From Tubulanus polymorphus (Eukaryota > Nemertea > Palaeonemertea > Tubulaniformes > Tubulanidae), in NCBI RefSeq assembly GCF_964204645.1, contig NC_134034.1, positions 13,087,962 to 13,151,961 on the forward strand: a stretch of 64,000 bases of DNA. Reading direction: 5' to 3'. The position numbers and the translations under genes are program-made. Below, piece after piece: positions 31,262-44,215 of the stretch. Numbering within the stretch: the stretch's first letter is position 1; each line of letters opens with the position of its first letter. Under the pieces are notes generated by a model. It worked only from the letters and a program-made list of their open reading frames with translations. It did not search any database and was not told the origin of the DNA.

Positions 31262-31715
31262 CATTGGCCTGTTTGTTCTGGGTCCAATCGGTGAAGGTTA
31301 CAGTACTAGCAGATCCGACTGATTGGCGCTGGTTTAGTTTACGAAATTCAGTTCGATCACAGTGGTTTTGCTATAGACCGGCTCTAATTGGTGGGTTTGC
31401 TAGAATGCAGTCCAATCAGAGTGGTTTTCAGATATAGACCGGCTCTAATTGGCGGGTTTGCTAGAATGCAGTCCAATCAGAGTGGTTTTCAGATATAGAC
31501 CGGCTCTAATTGGCGGGTTTACCAGAATGCAGTCCAATCAGAGTGGTTTTCACATATAGACCGGCTCTAATTGGCGGGTTTGCCAGAATGCAGTCCAATC
31601 AGAGTGGTTTTCACATATATACCGGCTCCGATAGGCTGGTTTGTCCGAATACGGGCCAATAAGAGAGTCCCGCAAGTAGAATAGTGATCGGGGTATCCAA
31701 TCAGAATCGGTTTTA
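31262..31715. repeat. 61-bp minisatellite with paired CCAAT boxes
   Basis: Four good and two or three decayed copies of GGCTCTAATTGGCGGGTTTG then CTAGAATGCAGTCCAATCAG and AGTGGTTTTCAGATATAGACC. Every unit has one inverted CCAAT (ATTGG) and one direct CCAATCAG about 25 bases apart. Confidence 0.93.
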
Positions 31716-32679
31716 CAAAAAGATGAACAATTTTGGTCCTTAATATTTCCCTCTCTTCTTCTGATGCTGTTTTGTTGATATCTTTGACGCGTGATCATTC
31801 GTTCCTGACCGATGTTTGTTCTTGATCGTTGAATAATTAATCGGTTATCGTCTGCCGAGTGGCGCCGGATTTTCTATGTATTGTTGTGAGAATGTGAAGC
31901 GCGAACTGCGCTAGTATTTACTATTTTCTCTTCTCGCTTTGATTTCTTATACAATTCAATATAAAAAACGAATGAACTTTTCTCTTACTTAAACAGACCT
32001 TCATTGAAAATTGCATTTTGTCTACTTCTGAATGTGTGATAATGTATGGATTCGGGAGCCAGATTTTTGAGGGACAGTTCTATATTAAGAAAAAGGGTAC
32101 CTTTTCACCGTGAAAAGGGGACACTGTCTTTCCTATCGAAAAAAGTATTGATCTTAAATATGAAGGGCACCTGAATGAATCATTCGAGAATGCATTACTG
32201 TTCATTCTCCAAAAAAAACATCAAAAACGACGAATGAAGGAACCTATAATGGTTTATAAGATTTTCCATGTCACCCTTCGCCAGTTCAAAGTTGAAAATG
32301 AATTGATTTTTGTGAACGTAAAGAGCTGGTTTCGAACTCGGGAATAGAGCGCCCGTATGAGTGCTAGTTACGCCATCTGGCGGAATAGTTGGTGCTCGAA
32401 GTTAAACACAACTCGCGTTCATTTCTGGACGCAAAATCTAAACAGCAATTTACAGGAATTCTAGGATATATGGAGCGATGGTACTGCGCGCGCAGTGTTT
32501 TTCGTTAATTAATGAAAATTCCCCGTGGTTCGTTTCCCCGTATAGATGCCCCCTCCCCGCTCGCCCCGCGGCGCGAGACTGCGCAGTCGAATGATATTTT
32601 TCAATTAACCAAATGAGGAAAATAAACGATAAAACATGAATATCGCCGTGCTGCGTGTATAAGCCTCGATCACTCCTAT

Positions 32680-33455
32680 CGCTCTCGCTTTCTCTCTCCT
32701 CTCTCTCTCTCCTCTCACTCTCTCCTCTCTCTCTCTCCTCTCACTCTCTCCTCTCTCACTCTCTCCTGTCTCTCTCTCCTCTCACTCTCTCCTCTCTCTC
32801 ACTCTCTCCTCTCTCTCTCTCCTCTCACTCTCTCCTCTCTCTCACTCTCTCCTGTCTCTCTCTCTCCTCTCACTCTCTCCTCTCACTCTCTCCTGTCTCT
32901 CTCTCCTCTCACTCTCTCCTCTCTCACTCTCTCCTGTCTCTCTCTCCTCTCACTCTCTCCTCTCTCACTCTCTCCTGTCTCTCTCTCCTCTCACTCTCTC
33001 CTCTCTCTCACTCTCTCCTCTCTCTCTCTCCTCTCACTCTCTCCTCTCTCTCACTCTCTCCTGTCTCTCTCTCTCCTCTCACTCTCTCCTCTCTCTCACT
33101 CTCTCCTGTCTCTCTCTCTCCTCTCACTCTCTCCTCTCACTCTCTCCTGTCTCTCTCTCCTCTCACTCTCTCCTCTCTCTCACTCTCTCCTGTCTCTCTC
33201 TCCTCTCACTCTCTCCTCTCTCTCACTCTCTCCTCTCTCTCTCTCCTCTCACTCTCTCCTCTCTCACTCTCTCCTGTCTCTCTCTCCTCTCACTCTCTCC
33301 TCTCTCCTGTCTCTCTCTCTCCTCTCACTCTCTCCTGTCTCTCTCTCTCCTCTCACTCTCTCCTCTCTCTCACTCTCTCCTGTCTCTCTCTCCTCTCACT
33401 CTCTCCTCTCTCTCACTCTCTCCTGTCTCTCTCTCCTCTCACTCTCTCCTCTCTC
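32680..33455. repeat. Long CT-rich microsatellite, about 775 bp
   Basis: Pure pyrimidine apart from scattered A and G, built from CTCTCACTCTCTCC and CTCTCCTGTCTCTCT blocks with visible higher-order repetition. The 301-codon open frame across it encodes only Ser/Leu repeats and is not a gene. Confidence 0.97.
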
Positions 33456-34224
33456 CATCCCATCTGCCCCAATGCGGCTATAAATCTATTAATACATGTA
33501 TTCATTATTCATTTATTACTTCATCATCTTCAGGTGTACACTGTACTAGCATACGATTAGCTCGAGTGAACCGGTCCAAGGAAACATAGAAGGACTCTTT
33601 ATACTCTTCCACGTGAGACAGGGTTTCTCGTCGGTCGTGTTAAGTCTTGCCCTAACCGAACCAGTCTTTCCACTTACAGTGGTGGATTTTGCTCTCGTGA
33701 CGGTGTAACAAAAGAAAACAACATTTTGACCAACCGTTTCAGCGCATTTGATACATCAAGATACCATGCATCTAGTTGGGCTCGATTTTTATTTTTTTAT
33801 CCAGAATTCCCCCAGTCCGGTCAATAGGTGCTGCTAATGCCATCCCTGGAACCGCCCCTGTCTTATTCGGCAAAGTGATGGAATGAATGTCGGTCGCACC
33901 TTTATCCGTTTCCACCTATGAGATCATCAATCACTCATTAAGCGTACACAGTGTATGTGCGTAATCTCACGGGTCAGGAGCCAACTCTGGCAAGTGAATT
34001 ACCGTAGCTATTATACCCGGTTACGATCACGTGTCTTCAGGGAATCGATGCATATTCGTGGCTAGTTAATTGGGTAATAGTGTTTAAAGTCCCCGGTGAC
34101 AGACCCGGTAATACACTGCGCCGAACTATATCCAGATATTCATTCACCTGCGGGATTTTATTCGACGAAATGAGGTTTTGGGAGAGAGACCTGGATTGAG
34201 CGACGGGGAGAAGGGGTGGGGGAG

Positions 34225-34380
34225 AGACGGTCAATAATGAGCGAGAGGGAGGGAGGGAGGGAGAGAGGGAAGGTGAGGGAGAGTGAGAGGGAGGGAGAGA
34301 GGGAAGGTGAGGGAGAGTGAGAGGGAGAGAGAGGGAGACGGAGAGAGGCGAGTAAGATGCGGAGAGAGAGAGAGAGAGAA
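34225..34380. repeat. GA-rich microsatellite
   Basis: GAGAGGGAGGGAGGGAGAGA and GAGGGAGAGTGAGAGGGAG blocks. It is the purine-strand counterpart of the CT array 0.8 kb to the left, giving potential inverted pairing. Confidence 0.93.
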
Positions 34381-35572
34381 TTGATAGAGGGAGGGATATA
34401 TTGTGATATAATATGGACGGGGATAATGATTAATTCATATTTTCATTACCGCCACGTCACCTGAGATCAGATACATTGATACCGAGCACTGTGTGCGCCG
34501 CTCACAAAGTCATCGTTAAGAAACCTGAACGATGCCATTAATATTGTCTTCTGCTAATCACTTTCTCTGCGGGCCTGCGAAATGTTATTGTTATATTTTC
34601 GTAGTCTCGTCCGCTTCGAATCCAGGGTAAACATCACTATCCAGTGTCAAGGTCAAAGTTAATAATGCGACGGTAACTGAAAAACCGCCTGTTAGTCCAC
34701 CAGGTGTCGTAACAAGCACTCAGTCAGGCTCGAACCTAATCTTCGATTCCTACAGCAGGGCGTAGGTGTTTAATGGGAGTTAAATTAGAAAGTGGGGTAG
34801 TCTCGCATTCTTTGGTTACCGGACATTTCTGGAGTCAATATTATTTTTCCCAACAGTAATCGCACTAAACGACATATAGTTGAATCTGCTTTGATTTCCA
34901 CTCATTCTGGTCGCTCCGTCAACCTTAACAACGGTTTCAGCCCCCATAATAAACTTCTTTCAAGGTATGTCAGTGCTCTAGTCCCCATAACGTAATGCGC
35001 AGCGATTCGCGTCCTATTTCATGTATTGATAAGTGTGTCATTTTAGACTGAAGTAGGGTAGTAGGAACCATCTGAAATATTTCTCATATGTTTTCAAAAT
35101 AAACATTTTATCATTAATTAATTTATTGTGGGATTTTATTCATATCAGGTCGCAGGTGCGTTCCTCGTTCTTATCTATAAATCGCACACGGGGCGTTCAG
35201 TTTTGATAGATGGCGCCACAATACGGTGACAGGTCGGATAGATCATCGACGACGTTATGACGTTGGTAATGATTGTTTTGTTGTTGTGATAACGACCATC
35301 AACGTTTCCGCTTTCTTCGAAACGGTCACTCGGATGTTACTGAGCGAGATCACTTATAACGGTCTCAACAGGCTCTTCGATCGAGTGCGATAGTGTCACG
35401 ATAGCGCCGGAGATTCACCACGCGCTGCGCATTGTGTACACACAGGGCGACAAATACAAATATAGAACGATCTTCAAACCTCAGCGATTGCTGATAGGAG
35501 ATTATTGGAATGGCACCAACTTCCGATACTCGATGTCGAACTATCCGTGTCTTGATCGAAGTAATTGAAAAT
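34381..35572. other. Noncoding stretch
   Basis: No gene or repeat family recognised, apart from a CCACCAGGTGTCGTAACAAG near 34699 resembling the AGGTGTCGCTAGTG repeat described at 48275. Confidence 0.4.
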
Positions 35573-36965
35573 TGTAAAATTCTACCCCGAGTTGGTGTCA
35601 AATACTGAGTAAGAGTTTGTGAAATACAGTAGACTCTGTCTCTTACTGCGGTAAAGTTGAGACTGGTAAAATTCTACCCCGAGTTGGTGTCAAATACTGA
35701 GTAAGAGTTTGTGAAATACAGTAGACTCTGTCTCTTACTGCGGTAAAGTTGAGACTGGTAAAATTCTACCCCGAGTTGATGTCAAATACTGAGTAAGAGT
35801 TTGTGAAATACAGTAGACTCTTTCTCTTACTGCGGTAAAGTTGAGACTGGTAAAATTCTACCCCGAGTCGGTGTCAAATACTGAGTAAGAGTTTGTGAAA
35901 TACAGTAGACTCTGTCTCTTACTGCGGTAAAGTTGAGACTGGTAAAATTCTACCCCGAGTTGGTGTCAAATACTGAGTAAGAGTTTGTGAAATACAGTAG
36001 ACTCTGTCTCTTACTGCGGTAAAGTTGAGACTGGTAAAATTCTACCCCGAGTTGATGTCAAATACTGAGTAAGAGTTTGTGAAATACAGTAGACTCTTTC
36101 TCTTACTGCGGTAAAGTTGAGACTGGTAAAATTCTACCCCGAGTCGGTGTCAAATACTGAGTAAGAGTTTGTGAAATACAGTAGACTCTGTCTCTTACTG
36201 CGGTAAAGTTGAGACTGGTAAAATTCTACCCCGAGTTGGTGTCAAATACTGAGTAAGAGTTTGTGAAATACAGTAGACTCTGTCTCTTACTGCGGTAAAG
36301 TTGAGACTGGTAAAATTCTACCCCGAGATGGTGTCAAATACTGAGTAAGAGTTTGTGAAATACAGTAGACTCTGTCTCTTACTGCGGTAAAGTTGAGACC
36401 GGTAAAATTCTACCCCGAGTTGGTGTCAAATACTGAGTAAGAGTTTGTGAAATACAGTAGACTCTGTCTCTTACTGCGGTAAAGTTGAGACCGGTGAAAT
36501 TCTACCCCGAGTTGGTGTCAAATACTGAGTACGAGTTTGTAAAATACAGTAAACTCTGTCTCTTACTGCGGTAAAGTTGAGACTGGTAAAATTCTACCCC
36601 GAGTTGATGTCAAATACTGAGTAAGAGTTTGTGAAATACGGTAGACTCTGTCTCTTACTGCGGTAAAGTTTAGACTGGTAAAATTCTACCCCGAGTTGAT
36701 GTCAAATACTGAGTAAGAGTTTGTGAAATACAGTAGACTCTGTCTCTTACTGCGGTAAAGTTGAGACTGGTAAAATTCTACCCCGAGTTGGTTTCAAATA
36801 CCGAGTAAGAGTTTGTGAAATACAGTAGACTCTGTCTCTTACTGCGGTAAAGTTGAGACTGGTAAAATTCTACCCAGAGTTGGTTTCAAATACCGAGTAA
36901 GAGTTTGTGAAATACAGTAGACTCTGTCTCTTACTGCGGTAAAGTTGAGACCGGTAAAATTCTAC
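35573..36965 (-). repeat. 92-bp satellite (array 2)
   Basis: About 15 copies; unit in this orientation: TACCCCGAGTTGGTGTCAAA, TACTGAGTAAGAGTTTGTGA, AATACAGTAGACTCTGTCTC, TTACTGCGGTAAAGTTGAG. A three-monomer (276-bp) variant pattern, GTTGATG, then CTTTCTC, then GAGTCGG, occurs twice (35775-35870 and 36051-36146). Confidence 0.98.
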
Positions 36966-37459
36966 GGCGAAGAGCGCTCTTCTACTCTATCACGACCTTC
37001 ACCCGACAAAATCTCGTCAATTCACGCGGAGTTTAACGAGATGTAATAGCTCGCACTCCTGTCGTCTGCGCGATCGATGACGATAATATAACGATATTAT
37101 TGTATTTTATGAGCGCCCCGCTCGAGTCGACATATCGCCGCGCGGTATAGCATTGCGACCGTTATGAGATATTTCAACTGTCAACAATAATAATCTTTCT
37201 GCTGCCTCCGCTGCAGGTTGCAGGTATATCCAAGCATTGCCATGCACCTTTTCCTCGGAGCACTCCCTAATTGGGTAACGGGAATGCTACTGCGGTGGCA
37301 ATCGAGGAGGATTGTTCCCGTGCTAAGTTGGGTATTTGTTTATGGGGAGCAAACCGTCCGAGCGTATTATTCTTGGAGCAAAGTATCGTTGACGTTGCGC
37401 GAGAAATTGTGAACCTATTCGGTCAAACCGGTGCATTTCTGTTTCGTCACAAGCTCCAG
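36966..37459. mobile_element. 494-bp insertion in the 92-bp satellite, flanked by an 11-bp direct repeat
   Basis: Arrays 2 and 3 are interrupted here. TAAAATTCTAC ends the left array (36955-36965) and begins the right one (37460-37470), as expected if an insertion duplicated 11 bp of satellite. No terminal inverted repeat or poly(A) tail is seen, so the element class is unknown. AATGCTACTGCGGTGGCAAT inside it resembles a segment near 6597. Confidence 0.5.
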
Positions 37460-38404
37460 TAAAATTCTACCCCGAGTTGGTGTCAAATACTGAGTAAGAG
37501 TTTGTGAAATACAGCGTAGACTCTGTCTCTTACTGCGGTAAAGTTGAGACTGGTAAAATTCTACCCCGAGTTGATGTCAAATACTGAGTAAGAGTTTGTG
37601 AAATACAGCAGACTCTGTCTCTTACTGCGGTAAAGTTGAGACTGGTAAAATTCTACCCCGAGTTGGTGTCAAATACTGAGTAAGAGTTTGTGAAATACAG
37701 CGTAGATTCTGTCTCTTACTGCGGTAAAGTTGAGACTGGTAAAATTCTACCCCGAGTTGATGTCAAATACTGAGTAAGAGTTTGTGAAATACAGCAGACT
37801 CTGTCTCTTACTGCGGTAAAGTTGAGACTGGTAAAATTCTACCCCGAGTTGGTGTCAAATACTGAGTAAGAGTTTGTTAAATACAGCGTAGACTCTGTCT
37901 CTTACTGCGGTAAAGTTGAGACTGGTAAAATTCTACCCCGAGTTGATGTCAAATACTGAGTAAGAGTTTGTGAAATACAGTAGACTCTGTCTGTTACTGC
38001 GGTTAAGTTGAGACTGGTAAAATTCCACCCCGAGTTGATGTCAAATACTGAGTAAGAGTTTGCGAAATACAGTAGACTCTGTCTCTTACTGCGGTTAAGT
38101 TGAGACTGGTAAAATTCCACCCCGAGTTGGTGTCAAATACTGAGTAAGAGTTTGTGAAATACAGTAGACTCTGTCTCTTACTGCGGTAAAGTTGAGACTG
38201 GTAAAATTCTACCCCGAGTTGGTTTCAAATACTGAGTAAGAGTTTGTGAAATACAGTAGACTCTGTCTCTTACTGCGGTAAAGTTGAGACTGGTAAAATT
38301 CTACCCCGAGTTGGTGTCAAATACTGAGTAAGAGTTTGTGAAATACAGTAGACTTTGTCTCTTACTGCGGTAAAGTTGAGACTGGTAAAATTCTACCCCG
38401 AGTT
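37460..38404 (-). repeat. 92-bp satellite (array 3)
   Basis: About ten copies of the array 2 unit. In its first half, copies with CAGCGTAGACTCTG alternate with copies with CAGCAGACTCTG, a dimeric higher-order pattern of about 185 bp. Confidence 0.98.
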
Positions 38405-40750
38405 GATAAACAGAAAACAGAAACTGCTGCGCATTTCTACGCAAGAAACCAATGGTCTGAAAGCGGTTTCAATCAGTATAAGTGCCGCTGATTCGGAAGT
38501 GTATATTTAAATCAAATCCTATTTAATACCGACACGAAATTGGATTTCTTCACGCGTTACTGTGGTTGACGCATTGTACGACGATTGTGCAACGGTATCT
38601 ATTTTTCATTTTTCGTCAGTGTTGTCACAATATTATCGTTCCGTCGGAGCCACCCCAGGTTTCATCGCAGCTTTTTCCTCTCATCTCGCCGTTTGGTTTC
38701 GTCTTCGAGGTTTTGATATCCCGCGCGCCAAACAGCGGCGTGACGTAAACGAGGACTCCATCTCATACATAGTGTGGGAATTAACCCTTTTCTTGCGACT
38801 ACTTTCGAGAAAATACCACCCGATCCGTGCTGTCGTATATAGTGCTGTTAATGGAATATGTTCTATTTTTTTCGCTACGAGGGGTTGATTGCGAACTCGT
38901 GTCAGTGAGGCTAGTTCACCGATTACCCACGTGTTTTGTTCTAGCGTGGACTAGCAGAGACCATTGTTCGAGCGTGCCGAAGTAAAGCGTGGTCGATCGC
39001 CGAAGCCACCGATGCCTGCCCAACCCCTTTCCCTCTCACAGGATTCGTAGAATCGTAATAGTCAACCAGAATGAGTATCGCTCACGATCGAGTAGAGTTG
39101 TCGGCTACTGCTGCAGATATCGTGTTAATTTCAGTACACCAGAATTTCTGTATAGCGCGGGATAAACTAAAAAAAACTTCGTTCGTCGCGGTGTAATATC
39201 ACGTACTGCGCCTGTCGGGCATTTTCCGCTAGGATTCATATCTTTTTTGTTGTTGTCTGCGACAGAAGTGTGATTATCGTGGTGGTTATACATTGCGTCT
39301 CAGTTATACGAGCCAACAGAATTATCACGACTTCCCGCTGCGAAATGAGAGTCGGCAAGGCGATCATTATAATTTCGTTGTCTTTCGGCCATTTTCGATA
39401 ATAGAATTAGATTCAAGTCGTTTTCTGTCTCGATTTTCGCTACAGCGTCGCGTAAATATAGGCCGCAACAGGTGGCCTATATATACAGGGTCTTGTGCTT
39501 ATTCACGTAATTACACCGTATTCGCGGTTACACAACGAACTCTCGAAGTTTGTAAATAAATCCCCCTGGGGGCCAGTTCCGTGGATAGAAATCTTTTTTC
39601 ATATTTGTCTTCGAAGCAATCGCTGATTACTCCGAAATTCGTCTGCTCGCTATACTCCGATCGGGTCTCGTCGCGAATTTACAAAAGCGATTTGACCTTT
39701 TCTCGTTGTGTTCGACGAAAGCCTTTGATCGGTCGGCGCGCCGCGAGTGCGCACGCGTGCGCGCTCTTGTCATCGGAATTTGCGACGACATATCGACGAC
39801 GAGGGAAGGATTCTAAGCCTGATTCGTGTTACTGTGTGTTCGCTATACCGAAAACAACACAATCCACCAAAGCGAACGAAAGGGCATCAACGGAGATGAA
39901 AGCTGACGCTGCGTTTGTGTCTTTGTGACTGATTACAAACGAGCGGAGGTATAAGCATCTTCATTCTCTAGGGCTATACGTCAAATCTACAGCTATCTAT
40001 ATTAGGAGACACTGGCGACAAATTGTTCTAGCGACTTTTAGACGTTCAGGCGAATGCCGTCTGGAGCCTCAAGTTGTGACCTTGACATTAACCCCCCACC
40101 GACGTTACCATATAGGCGAATTCTATTTCACTAGATTTGATGGCTCTGATTAAACGACAGAACTGAATTCGCAATCAAATTAAACCAGCACAACTGTTGA
40201 ACTCGATCTAGCTTCAGGTTAAGCCCGCACGTTACTGTGGAACCGGGTTCGGAGTCAAATCAAGGACTCATTAAAACAAAGCCAAGATAAAACCGCTACA
40301 AACTGTCGGAAAAAGTTACACAAATTAACTTCGAACGTATTTTCTTCATTTATATAATCCACCCGACTCGTTAGTATATATCGTAAAAAATAACATTGAC
40401 AACGAGTTGTATAGGAAATGAGGCGGCGGTTTCGAGGAAGCGATGTGTTCTCGGTAAATCAGTATTGGACTCGAACGTCACACCAGTCTGACGTCTTCAA
40501 CTCGCGTTGTGTTACTGCAGCCGATAGTAAACAGAAACTTGTGAGGTTTTCCCTTTGATAACTCGACCTTCTAATGATGTTTACAACACTAGCTCAGATC
40601 AATGTTTAATACCACCTCCACCCCTCCTCCTACTACCCACTCTCCGACCCAGTGTATCGATTCAACGTTAAAGCGATGACGATGACGATGATGATGATGA
40701 TAAACGGACAGACGATGAAATATAAAAGTTTGAATTTTACTATTATTAGT
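38405..40750. other. Noncoding stretch
   Basis: Several open frames of 90-115 codons occur on the plus strand (38562, 39293, 39581), but none has a recognisable domain or flanking exon. Stray 39-bp-family units lie near 40150-40260. Confidence 0.4.
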
Positions 40751-41025
40751 GCTTGGGAGGGAGAGTGAGGAAGGGAGGAAGAGAGAGGAAGGGAGGGAGA
40801 GAGAGGAAGGGAGGGAGAGAGAGGAAGGGAGGGAGAGAGAGGAAGGGAGGGAGAGGAAGGGAGGGAGAGGAAGGGAGAGGTCGGAGTGGAGTTCACCCAT
40901 ACAGTCCTAGCTGTGTGGTTGTCTCCACAGTGTCGACATCTCCATCGCTCTACGATCCTACAGTGTAACCGAGAGGGCCAGAGATAGGGGAGAGATAGGG
41001 GAGAGATAGGGGAGAGGACAAAATT
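40751..41025. repeat. GGAAGGGAGGGAGAGAGA and AGATAGGGGAG simple repeats
   Basis: Five or six copies of an 18-bp purine unit at 40758-40880, then three copies of GAGATAGGGGA at 40981-41015. The open frames across them are low complexity. Confidence 0.93.
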
Positions 41026-41699
41026 TGAAAATGGGATAGAGAATTAAGTTGGTAGGTTTAGGGGGAGTCATCGACGTGGCAGAAAGGGGGTAGACCGGGA
41101 GAGAGGGAGGGTGAGGGGCGGAATGTAGCGTGCTGCCGGCGGGCAGACTTCAAGACGGGAAGATATGACACGCACGTACACACGTTTATTATATACCAAT
41201 GTATTACATCACACCAACAACAGAATTTACCTGCGTCGCGTGCAGTTTATCGATTAGAAATATAAAACACCCGCCGGGTAATATTTATCTATTTGCGAAT
41301 CATAATTCGACCTCGGGCGGTGCGCATTCGACCCGGCGCAGTGCAAACTAGACTCACGACGACACGTATACGCGCATGACACTCGACAAAACGATGTTTC
41401 CTTAAACGGCTACAATAACGTCATGTTTTCTAAGTGCGGGTTGCGTAAACACGTTAGAAATAACCGGCGTGACTGGAGTTTGGTGTGGCGACTTGAAACG
41501 TGACGAAAACTTAACGATTTTCGAGATCAGTGTCGACGAAATGAAATTCAAGTCGTTTTAGATTAGTTACTATTTGAAACTCGCTTCATGAACGTGTAGA
41601 AATTATACGAAGCCTTAGGCGTTTCGAGGGTGAATTAAACCCCCCACATAAATGTGGAACTGGATTCAGAGTTAAATTAAATCCACGTTGTGGAACACT

Positions 41700-41830
41700 G
41701 TCAAAGTGCAAACTATCCCAAGGGCCTGAAATCCTGTCAATCTATCCCCAAGAGCCTGGAATCCTGTCAAACTATCCCCAAGAGCCTGGAATCCTGTCAA
41801 ACTATCCCCAAGAGCCTGAAATCGTGTCAG
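41700..41830. repeat. 30-bp minisatellite
   Basis: About four copies of AACTATCCCCAAGAGCCTGG followed by AATCCTGTCA. Confidence 0.93.
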
Positions 41831-42061
41831 TCTTAATATATTTTTTAGGGAAAATAGTGCCGAGACTGTCGAATAATTTCGTTAATGCGCTCGCTGTAAG
41901 TAGAAAATCTACTCAAAATTCAACAGCGCACATTCGACATACGAGAGCAAAGTTATTTATGGCAGGCAACGTTTTCTCTTATTACGTAATAAAACAAATT
42001 AGTCCCTCCAGGAGTCGGCAACAACATCGTCGACAGAGATGAATAGCATTAACTCTTCATA

Positions 42062-42605
42062 TTTATATGATGCTGTAAATATTTCACCGAGTTGAGAATC
42101 AGGGAACTCGGTAACGTGTTGGGACTGCTGTTAATATTTCACCGAGTTGAGAATCAGGGAACTCGGTAACGTGTTGGGACTGCTGTAAATATTTCACCGA
42201 GTTGAGAATCAGGGAACTCGGTAACGTGTTGGGACTGCTGTTAATATTTCACCGAGTTGAGAATCAGGGAACTCGGTAACGTGTTGGGACTGCTGTCAAT
42301 ATTTCACCGAGTTGAGAATCAGGGAACTCGGTAGCGTGTTGGGACTGCTGTCAATATTTCACCGAGTTGAGAATCAGGGAACTCTGTAACGTGTTGGGAC
42401 TGCTGTAAATATTTCACTGAGTTGGGAATCAGGGAACTCGGTAGCGTGTTGGGACTGCTGTAAATATTTCACCGAGTTGAGAATCAGGGAACTCGGTAGC
42501 GTGTTGGGACTTGCTGTAAATATTTCACCGAGTTGAGAATCAGGGAACTCGGTAGCGTGTTGGGACTGCTGTAAATATTTCACCGAGTTGAGAATCGGAG
42601 AACTC
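42062..42605. repeat. 55-bp minisatellite (array 2 of family)
   Basis: About ten copies of a 55-bp unit: GCTGTAAATATTTCACCGAG, TTGAGAATCAGGGAACTCGG, TAACGTGTTGGGACT. The same unit occurs in the cyclase intron (7490-7705). Confidence 0.97.
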
Positions 42606-44215
42606 TATCGAATCGAGACTGGTTAAGAAATACTCACGCGAAAAATTAAACGTTTTCTAAGAATCGCCGAATTTCAAGAGTAGCAGTTTTCCGACATCAC
42701 CTGAAGTGTATGAAATGAGTAGGCCCGTTTTACTCTTCGCTCGTGCGCCATATCAATTTTTCAAATACCGGTGCGAAAATGTCATCATAAAATGAACGTG
42801 AACTGTCGGCGATATTGATGTACAGCCAGCCCTGCGGGACCGTCACCGGTGTTATATCGCTACAATATTGTCTTAAACGATGATGGATGTTCGTCATTAT
42901 CGTGATCGGCGAAACATTTTTTTTTTTTTAAGAAAGGCTAATTATAGCGCCTCGGTCTCGATCGGAAGAGGGATATATGGAGATATGACGTCATCGAATT
43001 GCCTGCTCTAATGATAAGAAAGGTTAGAATGAAAAAGAGAGAGTAGTTAGGGCGGTTTTGTGAGTCTCCGTATGACGTCATTAATTGCGAACTACAGTGA
43101 TCTCATCCATTCAGCTCCTTCAAAAGTTGTAGATGCCCCTTAATTCTCCGTGTTGTTTTTTTTTTCTTCAATTTAGAAATCTATTCAGTAAATAATGATA
43201 TAAACGATTGTGGCTGAACGATTGTGGCCGGCTCGACCTCAAGTAGAGCTAAAGCAGACATTGTGTCAAACACTATGAATGACATCATCAAAATGCCTAC
43301 ATAGTGATTGGGAGTTTAGCATTGACACCGATGGGTTGTGACATAACCGAGAGGTCACTGATGGAGGTTAATTGCCTCCTGGGGGAGTTAGCGATTTCCA
43401 ATTGATCAATGGTTTTGTCACCAGGGGGCGTAACATGCTGTTCTATTAAGCTATTGAAAACCGCAACAGGAAGCCGACACCAGGGGGCGGCACTGTTATT
43501 GTTACTGGCAGATAATTTCAGCGACAGATGGCCTACAATGAATGGGTTAGATTGGGGGAGAGGGAGATGGAGAGGGAGAAAGAAGAGAGGGGGAAATAGC
43601 GGACCATGAGATAAGTAGATAGAGATATTGAGTGACAGGGAAGGCGCCCGCGCGCACTATCATCCATCTTCATCTAAACACCCATCGCAACGCTAGAACA
43701 ATGTCTAAACAGCCTGGCGGACGTGATTGCTCACTTAAACTGATTATAGCTAATTCTCTGAAGCATTTATGGTGACAGGACCCGGTATTTCCGTTCAGCG
43801 CTAAATCCGTCGTGACAGACGATGATATATGGAATGTGTCGTCAGCTGGGTTTGGTATAGACTCCGAAAAAAAAAACGGAAGAAAATGTATGGGAATTTT
43901 TCGATTTGTTTATCGTTTTGTTTTTACAGCGTTTTGGAGTCCGCTTAAATTTTAAATGTTTATGATACGGCTCCAAAAATCCATTGAATTGCTGAATGTT
44001 GATGTAACTGCGGGTGACATGGGGAATAATGGTCAATGTCGCGATACATGGACGTGGAGGAGATCTTCAATGTCTATAGCTGGATCTATTCATCGGGTTA
44101 GATTTGATGACGTCATAGATGTTTGATGGATGCAGCCATCTTTCCTCGAAGAGTCGTCTAAAACTAAAACGATTTCGTCATCGGGGATATAGGAGCTGGC
44201 TATCTTAACTGGAAG
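42606..44215. other. Noncoding, with two CTCF-like motifs
   Basis: CACCAGGGGGCG occurs at 43419-43430 and 43478-43489, in the same orientation 59 bases apart. No gene recognised. Confidence 0.4.

Noticed and set aside
32655-33560. 301-codon Ser/Leu open frame
   Set aside because: It is the translation of a CT-rich microsatellite; no complexity outside the repeat.
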